A stretch of DNA of 64,000 nt. Source: JAYREN01 sp963663375 (GTDB lineage Bacteria; Acidobacteriota; Holophagae; Holophagales; Holophagaceae). The notes under the pieces are model-generated. The model made no database searches and had not been told where the DNA came from. It worked only from the letters and a program-made list of their open reading frames with translations. The stretch lies in NCBI GenBank assembly GCA_963663375.1, contig OY760195.1, forward strand, positions 2,604,001 through 2,668,000, given 5' to 3'. A program made the translations under genes and the position numbers. Shown here piece by piece: positions 7,591 to 15,207 of this stretch; within the stretch, counting starts at the first letter, position 1; every line of letters starts with the position of its first letter.

Positions 7591-8591
7591 AACTGGAACG
7601 GAGTCGGGCCAAGTCGCTGCTGGAAAGGCTCAGGGGCCGCAAGGTGGCCGTGCTGGGCGACCTCATGCTGGACGAGTACCTCTACGGCGAGGTGAACCGT
7701 ATCAGCCCGGAGGCGCCCGTGCCGATCATCCGGGTGTTGCGGGAACAGGCCGTGCTCGGCGGCGCGGCCAACGTGGCCGCCAACCTCAAGGCTATCGGAG
7801 CCGAGCCCCGCCTGGTGGGCACGCTTCAGAACGATGCCGCCGGGCGCCGCCTGCTGGACCTCCTCACCCGGGGAGAGATCGGGGTCGAAGGGGTGGTCCT
7901 CGATACCGCTCGTCCCACCACCATCAAGACCCGGGTCATCGCCCAGCAGCAGCAGATGCTTCGCATCGATCGGGAGGAAGCGAGCGAGATGGAGGATGGG
8001 GCCGTGGACGGCCTCAGGGCCAGCCTGGAGCGGGCCCTGGAGGGTGCCGAGGTGCTCGTCGTCTCCGACTACGCCAAGGGCGTGGTGGGAAGAAAGATCA
8101 TGGAGATCGTGCGGGAACTGTGCGGGGCCAAGGGTTTGCCCTGGATCGTGGATCCCAAGCCCGCCCACCGGGCCTATTATCAGGGGGCGACTCTGCTGAC
8201 GCCCAATGCCAAGGAGCTCGCGGAGCTGGCCGGTTTCCCGGCCCAGTCCGATGAGGATGTGATTCGAGCGGGGCTTCGCCTGAGGGAGGAACAGGGCCTG
8301 GGTGGACTCCTGGTGACCCGGGGCGAAAAGGGCATGGCGCTCTTTCCGGAGGATTTTCAGCGGAAGGCCCCCTGGTGGATTCCCACCGTCGCCCGGGAGG
8401 TCTTCGATGTCAGCGGCGCCGGCGACACCGTGATCGCCGTGTTCAGCGCCGCCATCGCCGCAGGGGCAGAGTGGCAGGATGCCGCCATGCTCGCCAATGC
8501 CGCCGCTGGGGTGGTGGTCGGCAAGATGGGCACCGCCACCGTCACGCCCCAGGAACTCCTGGCGGGCTTCCAGGAGCAGGAAGCGAACTGA
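7587..8591 (+). CDS. rfaE1: D-glycero-beta-D-manno-heptose-7-phosphate kinase
   Basis: The 334-aa product is a PfkB/ribokinase-family kinase resembling the N-terminal half of HldE. It phosphorylates heptose 7-phosphate at C1 in the ADP-heptose pathway for the LPS inner core. Visible signatures are VLGDLMLDEYLYGEVNRISP (residues 22-41), the LGGAANVAANL substrate loop (57-67), VVSDYAKGVV, and the anion hole/catalytic DVSGAGDT with Asp280. The C-terminal adenylyltransferase half found in E. coli HldE is absent, so that step must be encoded elsewhere. The gene overlaps the Trm112-like gene by 4 bp. Confidence 0.9.
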   Translation: MKLERSRAKSLLERLRGRKVAVLGDLMLDEYLYGEVNRISPEAPVPIIRVLREQAVLGGAANVAANLKAIGAEPRLVGTLQNDAAGRRLLDLLTRGEIGVEGVVLDTARPTTIKTRVIAQQQQMLRIDREEASEMEDGAVDGLRASLERALEGAEVLVVSDYAKGVVGRKIMEIVRELCGAKGLPWIVDPKPAHRAYYQGATLLTPNAKELAELAGFPAQSDEDVIRAGLRLREEQGLGGLLVTRGEKGMALFPEDFQRKAPWWIPTVAREVFDVSGAGDTVIAVFSAAIAAGAEWQDAAMLANAAAGVVVGKMGTATVTPQELLAGFQEQEAN

Positions 8592-8594
8592 TAC

Positions 8595-9065
8595 CTACTC
8601 CGCGAACTCCAGGCTCAGCACGAAGTTCGTGCCCTTGGGCAGGCGCTGGAGCACCCTGGAAAAGTTCAGATCGAAGGTCTCGGTCTCCCCTGGGGCCACG
8701 CCGGTGAGCTTGCTGCCGCCAGTGGCCACGCCCAGCAGGCGTCCCTCTTCATCGAGTACGGCCACGGCGAAATTGGGCATCCGGGACCTCTTGCCCGTGT
8801 TGGTGACCTCGATCTGGGCCCGGGTGCCGAACTCCGCTCCCTTCAGGAGTCCGGAGCGGAGCTCCCGGCGATTGAAGAAGATGGTGTTGAGCCTCAGCCC
8901 GTCGACCTCGGCCTTCAGGGGCAGGACGACATCCCATCGGTAGGGAAACTTCTGGCTGAAGAAGCCCAGGGGTTTCAGTTCCTCGGCCTTGGGTGCCACC
9001 GCGGCGGGGGCGCCCTGAGGAGTGGCGGAAAGACCGAAGAGAAGGGGAAGGATGACTGGGAACAT
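8595..9065 (-). CDS. Exported small protein of unknown function
   Basis: The 156-aa product starts at the ATG at 9063-9065, with GAGG upstream. It opens with a short hydrophobic signal-like stretch (MFPVILPLLFGLSATPQG), then an Ala/Pro-rich linker and a beta-rich domain with IEVTNTGKRSRMPNFAVAVL and VAPGETETFDLNF. This resembles the beta-sandwich domains of periplasmic proteins that describe 'ungrounded' additions or ligand binding, but I do not recognise the family. It lies 7 bp after the zinc-ribbon gene on the same strand, so the two are probably cotranscribed, and ends against the convergent kinase gene. Confidence 0.65.
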   Translation of the reverse strand: MFPVILPLLFGLSATPQGAPAAVAPKAEELKPLGFFSQKFPYRWDVVLPLKAEVDGLRLNTIFFNRRELRSGLLKGAEFGTRAQIEVTNTGKRSRMPNFAVAVLDEEGRLLGVATGGSKLTGVAPGETETFDLNFSRVLQRLPKGTNFVLSLEFAE

Positions 9066-9072
9066 GATCGCC

Positions 9073-10185
9073 TCAGCTGCGGTTGGACATCCAGCCGAAG
9101 AGGCCCTTCTTGACGGGGGCCGCATCTAAGCCTCCGGGCGCGTCCAGGGTTGGGCCGGTGATGGTCTGGGCCGACATGCGCCGGACTCGTTCGAAGACCG
9201 GCCGAAGGGAGGGTACCTTGGCGGCCTCGATCCAGTTTTCGCTGAACTGGCGGGCCACCATGTGCCAATCCTGCACCCGCCCCTGTTCGATCCAGGTGGT
9301 GATCTGCTCGAGGGTGACGTTCTGGAAGGTGTCCTGACCCACCTGGACCTTGAGGAGATTCGGATCTCCGGGGGCGCCGACATTGGTGCTAAAGGGCTCC
9401 TGGGGCTGGGGAACGATGCCCGGACGGGTGGAGGCGAGCGAGGGGATCGCCACCGTCGGCGCCTCGCCTAACGGTGCGCCGCTCGAGGCCCCGGCGGTCA
9501 TGGCAGCCTGGAGTTCCGAGGCGCTCAGGCGAACGGTGCTGCCCATTGCCGCTGGTTTGGGAAACTCGATTTGGGGCATCGGCGAAAGGCCGGACAGCGC
9601 CTTGGTGGGGGTTCCGCCCAGGGTATGCTCCAGGGCGTCGAGGGTCGCCTCTACATCCATGGAGCCGTTCTTGCCCGAGTTGCGGCGCTCGGCGACCGGG
9701 GCGGGCCCATTGCCCAGGAGCTTGGCGATGGCGTCCTTGGCTGAGGCGAAGCCTCCGCCTTCGGTGGTCTCCTCGCTCGAAGGCGCAAGTTCCGGAGCGG
9801 CGGGTTCGATGACCAATGTCTTTTCTAGGATTTCATCCTCACCGCTCTCCAGGTCGCCCAGGGTGAGGGCGGAATCATCGAGGGAGAGTGCCTGGGGTGG
9901 TTCCGGGGCTGGAATGGGGGCGGCGAGGACCGCATCCAGTTCCAGGAGATCCTCGGGGTTGATCCCCTCCAGGGTCTCCGTGGCGGAGGTCTCCGCCAGG
10001 CTGGGGGCCGGGGCAGGAGCCGGAGGCAGGAGCCGCTGGACCGTCTCTTCGATGTCGAAGATGCCTTCGCACCGAAGGCAGCGGGCGCGCCGTATGCCCG
10101 GACGGACCCTCTCGGGCCGGAGCCCGTAGTGGGTGAAGCAGCTTGGACAGCTGAGGGATTCGAGCACGGTCGACTCCGAAGGCAT
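9073..10185 (-). CDS. MJ0042-type zinc-ribbon protein with long disordered linker
   Basis: The 370-aa product opens with a two-pair zinc ribbon (LSCPSCFTHY ... ARCLRCEGIFDI), the zinc-ribbon domain often found at the start of myxobacterial and acidobacterial proteins. A ~230-residue Pro/Ala/Glu-rich low-complexity linker follows. The C-terminal ~80 residues form a compact domain (VTLEQITTWIEQGRVQDWHM...WIEAAKVPSLRPVFERV) resembling GYF_2/DUF4339-like modules. No catalytic residues are visible. The start is uncertain: a GTG at 10191 is 6 bp upstream and neither has a strong ribosome site. It is transcribed with the small exported protein downstream. Confidence 0.7.
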   Translation of the reverse strand: MPSESTVLESLSCPSCFTHYGLRPERVRPGIRRARCLRCEGIFDIEETVQRLLPPAPAPAPSLAETSATETLEGINPEDLLELDAVLAAPIPAPEPPQALSLDDSALTLGDLESGEDEILEKTLVIEPAAPELAPSSEETTEGGGFASAKDAIAKLLGNGPAPVAERRNSGKNGSMDVEATLDALEHTLGGTPTKALSGLSPMPQIEFPKPAAMGSTVRLSASELQAAMTAGASSGAPLGEAPTVAIPSLASTRPGIVPQPQEPFSTNVGAPGDPNLLKVQVGQDTFQNVTLEQITTWIEQGRVQDWHMVARQFSENWIEAAKVPSLRPVFERVRRMSAQTITGPTLDAPGGLDAAPVKKGLFGWMSNRS

Positions 10186-10265
10186 TTGCACCAGGATAGG
10201 CGCATTCCGGGGAAACTGCAGCGTCTTGGACCCGCGGTTATCCTCGATAGGATCCTGGAGGCGGT

Positions 10266-10931
10266 TTGGCGGGCGTATTCATCACCATCGAGGGCGTGGA
10301 GGGTTCCGGGAAATCCACCCAGTTGCGGCGCCTCGAGGCGAGGCTGCAGGCCTGCGGGGTTCCCGCGGTCTTCTCGAAGGAGCCCGGAGGCACGGCCCTG
10401 GGCGGGGAGCTGCGCTTCCTTCTGCTGGCGCCCCATGCCAGCGGGGAGTCCTGGTGTCCCGATGCGGAACTGCTGCTCTTCTACGCCGACCGCGCCCAGC
10501 ATGTGGCCACGCTCATCCGGCCGGCACTCGCCGCAGGAAGGGTCGTGGTGGTGGACCGCTTCGAGGATTCCACCCGGGCCTACCAGGGGGCCTCGGGTGT
10601 GGGTGAAGAAGCCCTGCGCTGTCTGCGCGAGCTCGTGCTCGGCACCTTCACCCCGGACCTCACCCTTGTACTCGACATGGAACCCGAGGTTTCCCTGCGC
10701 CGGGTGGCGGCCCGCAACGGGGCCCTCGGCGAGGCCTTCAAGGAGACTCGCTTCGACGGGGAGACCCTGGCCTTCCATCGCAAGGTGCGGGCCCGTTTCC
10801 ATGACATCGCCCGTCAGGAGCCCGAGCGGGTGCGGATGATCTCCGCCGACGCCGATCCCGACTGCGTCGAAGGGGCCATCTGGGCCGAAGTCGCTCCCCG
10901 TCTCCTCCGAGCCGGGTTCCGGGTGAATTGA
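10266..10931 (+). CDS. tmk: Thymidylate kinase
   Basis: The 221-aa product phosphorylates dTMP to dTDP. It begins VFITIEGVEGSGKSTQLRRL, with the P-loop at about residues 9-17. It has the DR(F/Y) motif VVVDRFEDSTRAYQG and an EPGGT substrate segment. The TTG start at 10266 is supported by GGAGG 4 nt upstream; no ATG lies nearby in frame. It overlaps holB (TGATG), a common pairing because both serve DNA replication. Confidence 0.95.
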   Translation: MAGVFITIEGVEGSGKSTQLRRLEARLQACGVPAVFSKEPGGTALGGELRFLLLAPHASGESWCPDAELLLFYADRAQHVATLIRPALAAGRVVVVDRFEDSTRAYQGASGVGEEALRCLRELVLGTFTPDLTLVLDMEPEVSLRRVAARNGALGEAFKETRFDGETLAFHRKVRARFHDIARQEPERVRMISADADPDCVEGAIWAEVAPRLLRAGFRVN

Positions 10932-11923
10932 TGTTCGACCCCGCGATCCAGGGCCATCTCGCCACCCGTCAGCGCCTTTGGGAGCGGGTGCGGGAGGAGA
11001 AACTCCCCGGTTCGCTCCTGCTGACGGGGCCCGATGGCATCGGCAAGCGCCGGGTCGCACTGGAACTCGCTCAGCGGGAACTCTGTTTCCGCCGGAGCGC
11101 CTGCGGCCTCTGCGAAGGCTGCAAGCCCTTCAAGGCGGATCCCCTGCCGGTGGAACTTCCCAATCTCCTTCGCATCGCCCCGGAGGGCAAGGCGGGGCTG
11201 ATCCGCATCGGGGCCATCCGCGAAGATGATCTGGTAGAGGGCGGCGTCATCCGCTGGGCCCACCAGGCGACCCTCCCCGGCACCCACCGCTGGATCCTGG
11301 TGGAAGACGCCCACCGCCTGAACGGCTCCAGCGCCAACATGCTCCTGAAAATCCTGGAAGAGCCCCCGCCCGGGACCCACTTCCTGCTGGTGACCCATCG
11401 GGCTGAGGCCATGCTCCAGACCATCCGTTCTCGGTGTGAGCGGATCCCGCTCAAGGCGCTGGAGGCGGAAGAAGCCTGGAGGGTTGCCTCGGGGGCAGGC
11501 TGGGAGGCCGGGGATCGGGAGCGCTGGACCGCCCTTTCGGCGGGCACCCTGCGCTATCTCGATCCCGCCGATTTTGCCCTGGCGGTGACGCGGCTGGAAG
11601 CTTGGCTGTCCCTGGCGGCAGGCACCGCCTTCGCGGTCGGCGCGGGGCCGCTTCTGCCGGACAAGAATTCCACCCTGGCCCAGAGCGAACAGATGGCCCA
11701 GGGCCTGGAACTGCTCCTGCGGATCCTGGCGGATGTGGGACGCCTCCGGGAGGGGCGGAGCCCCGGCCTGGAGCCCTGGCGGTCCGGGATCGAGGCCCTG
11801 GCTCAGTCTCCCCTGGACCTCAAGCACCCCGTGGAGGCCATCCACGAGGCCCAGCGTCACCTGGTCCGGAACCCCTACGCAGAATCGATGCTGCGGGAGA
11901 TCGCCCACACCCTCAAGGGCTGA
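10931..11923 (+). CDS. holB: DNA polymerase III delta' subunit (clamp loader)
   Basis: The 330-aa AAA+ protein is the delta'-type clamp-loader subunit. It has LLLTGPDGIGKRRVALELA (Walker A-like), a four-cysteine zinc module (CFRRSACGLCEGC), VEDAHRLNGSSANMLLKILE (Walker B region) and the SRC arginine-finger motif (IRSRCERIPL). The start was set at the ATG overlapping the tmk stop; a TTG one codon upstream is possible. The C-terminal collar domain is present. It is convergent with the GGDEF gene across a palindromic element. Confidence 0.88.
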   Translation: MFDPAIQGHLATRQRLWERVREEKLPGSLLLTGPDGIGKRRVALELAQRELCFRRSACGLCEGCKPFKADPLPVELPNLLRIAPEGKAGLIRIGAIREDDLVEGGVIRWAHQATLPGTHRWILVEDAHRLNGSSANMLLKILEEPPPGTHFLLVTHRAEAMLQTIRSRCERIPLKALEAEEAWRVASGAGWEAGDRERWTALSAGTLRYLDPADFALAVTRLEAWLSLAAGTAFAVGAGPLLPDKNSTLAQSEQMAQGLELLLRILADVGRLREGRSPGLEPWRSGIEALAQSPLDLKHPVEAIHEAQRHLVRNPYAESMLREIAHTLKG

Positions 11924-11926
11924 CTT

Positions 11927-11984
11927 GAACGAGGGGGGACCGCCCACGCGGTGTTCGGGCCGAGCCCGAACACCGCGTCTGATC
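11927..11984 (+). repeat. Extragenic palindromic repeat, copy B (between holB and GGDEF gene)
   Basis: Three bases after the holB stop begins gaacgaggggggaccgccc, identical over 19 bp to copy C. It is followed by a perfect 15-bp stem (11946-11960 with 11964-11978) around a CGA loop, ending in gtctgatc. It lies between convergent genes and could stop transcription from both sides, although no T-tract is present. Compared with copy C it lacks the internal partner arm, so it looks like a shortened version. Confidence 0.7.
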
Positions 11985-13137
11985 ACGTCGCCAGCACGAC
12001 CCGGGCCTTGCCCTGGGCCTTGGCCTGCAGGAGGGCCTGGTCCGCGCGGTCCAGCAGGTGCTCGGCCCCGTCCGCATGGGCGGGATAGGAGGCAATGCCG
12101 ATGCTGGTGGACACGGGCACATCGCATTCCCCCACCTGGACGGGGGTCTCCATGAGGCGCTGCAGCAGGCGTTCGCCCATCTTGGCGGCGCCCAGGGTCG
12201 TGGTCCCTGGGATCACGATGCAGAATTCGTCCCCCCCGTAGCGGTAGAGGCGATCCTGGGCGCGGATGATGCGCTGGGCCTCCAGGGCTACATGGGAGAG
12301 CACCCGGCTGCCGGTGGGGTGCCCGAACTGGCTGTTGAGGGCCTTCAGGTTGTCCACGTCCAGGAAGAGCAGGGAGACGGCCTCGCCCCGGGTGGCGGCT
12401 TCGCGGATGACCTGGGGGAGATCGGTCTCCAGGGCCCGGCGATTGCGGGCCACGGTGAGATCGTCCTGGAAGGAGAGGATCTGGCTTAGTTCCAGGTTCC
12501 AGGCGTTGACCAGGAGGTGCTCCACATCCTTGATCCAGGCGAGGAAATGCTCGGCCTCGCCCTGGGGCTCCTTCAGGCGGATGATGCCGATCTGCTGGCC
12601 CGGACAGAGCAGCCAGGCCTGGCCCTGGCTTACGAGTTCGGCGGCCTCGCGATGGCTGAGGGGGGCCTCGGGGAAGCCTTCTCCGCACCGCTGGAAGTAG
12701 GCCTCTTCCTGGCGGATCCAGATGGCGCCGTGGCGGGCGCCAGAGAGTTCTTCCGCCCGCACGAGCACCAGCCGCAGCAGCTCATCCAGGGTGGCGAGAT
12801 GGAGCATCTGGCGCAGCCAGCCCTCGCTGCCCAGATCCCGCCGCTGGACATGCAGGAGGGCCGAATGGACGGTCTCCAGGGGCATGGATTGGCGCAGCAC
12901 CCAGCCGGCGCGGCGAGCCAGCACCTCACTCACTTCTTCTGGAGTGGCATCCCGCACCCACCAAAGGATCTCCAGGGCCTGGGGCGGAATGAGGCGCGGG
13001 TCCGGCCGGTCGGCCACGATGAGGACCGTGCCACGGCCCGCGTCCTCGTGGATGTGGAAGCCCCACTGCTCGAGGGCCCGCCGCAGCAGAGGGGCACCCT
13101 CGGCCCGGTGGAGTTCCATCCAGAACACGTCCGCCAT
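11983..13137 (-). CDS. Diguanylate cyclase with pseudo-receiver and GAF-like sensor
   Basis: The 384-aa product should make cyclic di-GMP. The C-terminal GGDEF domain has DDLTVARNRRAL, LFLDVDNLKALNSQFGH, and an intact RYGGDEF (GGDEF at 301-305). The inhibitory site RAQD at 292-295 is also intact. The N-terminal ~100 residues look like a receiver fold without the phosphoacceptor Asp (ILWWVRDATPEEVSEVLARRAGWVLRQSMPLE). The region 105-215 resembles a GAF domain. The start was set at the ATG at 13135-13137 with AAGGAC upstream. It lies 8 bp after the 658-aa unknown gene and next to the pilus cluster, suggesting control of pilus motility or adhesion. Confidence 0.85.
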   Translation of the reverse strand: MADVFWMELHRAEGAPLLRRALEQWGFHIHEDAGRGTVLIVADRPDPRLIPPQALEILWWVRDATPEEVSEVLARRAGWVLRQSMPLETVHSALLHVQRRDLGSEGWLRQMLHLATLDELLRLVLVRAEELSGARHGAIWIRQEEAYFQRCGEGFPEAPLSHREAAELVSQGQAWLLCPGQQIGIIRLKEPQGEAEHFLAWIKDVEHLLVNAWNLELSQILSFQDDLTVARNRRALETDLPQVIREAATRGEAVSLLFLDVDNLKALNSQFGHPTGSRVLSHVALEAQRIIRAQDRLYRYGGDEFCIVIPGTTTLGAAKMGERLLQRLMETPVQVGECDVPVSTSIGIASYPAHADGAEHLLDRADQALLQAKAQGKARVVLAT

Positions 13138-13145
13138 GGCTGTCC

Positions 13146-15122
13146 TTAGTCGAGGGCGGCTTCGAGCCGTGCGGCCATGCGCTGGAGATGGGAACCCAGG
13201 GGTTCCAGCGCGTTCTTCGCGTCCTTGCCGCCCCGCTCGGCGCGCACCCATCGCTTCAACAAGCTAAGGGCCTGGGAATCCCGCACCCCCAGTGGCTTGG
13301 TGGTCTGAATCAGCTTGTGGGCGGCCCGGGCCCGGTCCGGGGATTCCCGGGGCATTTCCATCAGGCTGTCACAGAGTTTCCGGGCCTCCCGGGCCGTGGT
13401 CAGATCCAGGCGGATGAGGGGCACCCGGGCATTGATTCGGAGCAGGAAGACGTCGAGGAAGCGAAGCAGTTCTCCCACCAGCTCGGAGCCCTCCCGCAGG
13501 GCGCTCTCGATGTTCTCGGGGCTGTCCAGCACCCGGATGAACTGCTGGGTGAGGCGGTCGAATTCCTGGCGATCCTGGGTGCGGATCAACAGGAATTCCG
13601 GGCTGCGGCGGAAGGAGGCCACCTGATTCTGGGCCTGGCCCAGGGCCAGCGCCAGACGCGGCAGATCCATGAGTTCCAGGTGCAGCTCGATCTGCTGGTG
13701 CGCGGGATCCAGGTATTCCCAGAGGCGGTGCAGGCGCTGGCGAAGGCGATCCCCCTCCTCGGTCAGCGAAGGCGAATCCGGGAAGAGCCGCTGGCGGAGG
13801 TCCGGCGAGAACAGCCCCACCAGATCGGCCATGAGCTGGCGCTGATGGGAGAGGAGGAGGGCCCGGAGGTTGTCGAGGCTGTTGGCGAGCTGATCCACAT
13901 CATTGTTGGCGAGGGCCTGCTGGAGCAGGCCGCGGATGGTGGACTGGTCCTGGAGCAGGGAGAGCACGGCCTGCCGCAGGAAGGCGCCCAGCAGGAGGCT
14001 CTCCTCGCTGCCCTTGGGGAGCTGCTCGGCGGCCCTGGGGTGATAGACCCGCTCCGCCAGGCGTCCGAGTTCAGATTCCACGACAAAGAAGGTGGGGACC
14101 GTGGCGTAGCGCTCGGGGATGGAAGCGTTGGCCGCGGGCTCCAGCCGTTCGACCAGGCTGAGCAGGGCGAGATGACTCGCCAGGGCACGGGCGACGACCT
14201 TGAAGGCCGACGGGTGCTCCTTGCGGAGCTGCTTGAGCAGATCCCTCACTTCCAGGGGCAGCCGCTCCTCGAAGAAGCGCCCTTCGACCCTCGCCAGGGT
14301 CCACCCCAGGTGGTTCCAGAGCCATTGGAGGCTGCCCCGGACATGCTCCACGGCGGGCCAATGGATGCCGCGGTCCAGGGGGCGCACCAGGCTCATGCGG
14401 AGGCTGGCGAGCACGTGTTGGACCAGCAGCAGGGGCTCGGCGCGGGTGCGGGTGGCCTCCGGAAGGGCGCCTTCCAGTAAGGCCTCCAACCGACGGATGT
14501 GATCCAGGGGTCGGCCCGTGCCGGTACGCAGTGTCTGGTTGAGGGTCTTGAGCTGGTGGTTGAGGCGGAGCGGCAGATCCCGAGACCCTTCATCCTGCCC
14601 CAGCACCTGGAACAGGGATCGGAAGTGGTCCCGGTTCTCGTGGAGGAAGGCGGTCCAGTGTTCCAGCATGTGGGGACCATCCTCGGAGCCGAGGGAGGTC
14701 GACATGGTCCGAAGGCTGGCGATGAGATCCAGCAGGTTGATCACCCATTCGGGTTCCTGGTAGCGATTCAGGATGTCGTAGTGCGCGGCCTTGGCCATCT
14801 CCCCGAGATGGGCCAGGCTGTGCTGGAGCACGAGCCCCATGGCCGGGCGGATCTCCCCCAGGCGCCGATCGGAGAACTGGTTGAGGAAAGCTAGAAAGAG
14901 GCCGAAGGCCCGCCTGAGTTTGGTCAGGTGCGGCGATTCCTCGAGAACGGGGGCCGAATCCGGGGCGGTGTCGATGATGGGCGACAGGTCCGCGGCCCCC
15001 AGGCGGAGGATCTCCTCGAGCAGTTCCAGATCCCGGCGGGATAGCCCCTTTGCCCGGATGAGTTCCCGGGCCTTGTCCAGGCGCTGGGGAGGCGGGACAG
15101 AAGAGGGCATGTCCCAAAGCAT
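13146..15122 (-). CDS. Large helical protein of unknown function
   Basis: The 658-aa (or 654-aa from the next ATG at 15110) protein is predicted to be almost wholly alpha-helical, with many Leu/Arg/Glu heptad-like stretches (LLKQLRKEHPSAFKVVARAL, SLDNLRALLLSHQRQLMADL). It has no signal peptide, membrane segment or recognisable catalytic motif. It is divergent from pilB across 85 bp and is followed by the GGDEF gene at 8 bp, so the pair is likely an operon. I do not recognise a family. Context suggests a cytoplasmic scaffold or regulator linked to c-di-GMP signalling or type IV pili, which is inference only. Confidence 0.75.
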   Translation of the reverse strand: MLWDMPSSVPPPQRLDKARELIRAKGLSRRDLELLEEILRLGAADLSPIIDTAPDSAPVLEESPHLTKLRRAFGLFLAFLNQFSDRRLGEIRPAMGLVLQHSLAHLGEMAKAAHYDILNRYQEPEWVINLLDLIASLRTMSTSLGSEDGPHMLEHWTAFLHENRDHFRSLFQVLGQDEGSRDLPLRLNHQLKTLNQTLRTGTGRPLDHIRRLEALLEGALPEATRTRAEPLLLVQHVLASLRMSLVRPLDRGIHWPAVEHVRGSLQWLWNHLGWTLARVEGRFFEERLPLEVRDLLKQLRKEHPSAFKVVARALASHLALLSLVERLEPAANASIPERYATVPTFFVVESELGRLAERVYHPRAAEQLPKGSEESLLLGAFLRQAVLSLLQDQSTIRGLLQQALANNDVDQLANSLDNLRALLLSHQRQLMADLVGLFSPDLRQRLFPDSPSLTEEGDRLRQRLHRLWEYLDPAHQQIELHLELMDLPRLALALGQAQNQVASFRRSPEFLLIRTQDRQEFDRLTQQFIRVLDSPENIESALREGSELVGELLRFLDVFLLRINARVPLIRLDLTTAREARKLCDSLMEMPRESPDRARAAHKLIQTTKPLGVRDSQALSLLKRWVRAERGGKDAKNALEPLGSHLQRMAARLEAALD

Positions 15123-15207
15123 AGCCGCTCATTTGAAACTCGCCATATGCAGCACGTTGACTATCAGAGTGGTAGACTTCGTACCTCCCCCCAATCGGAG
15201 GCAACCA

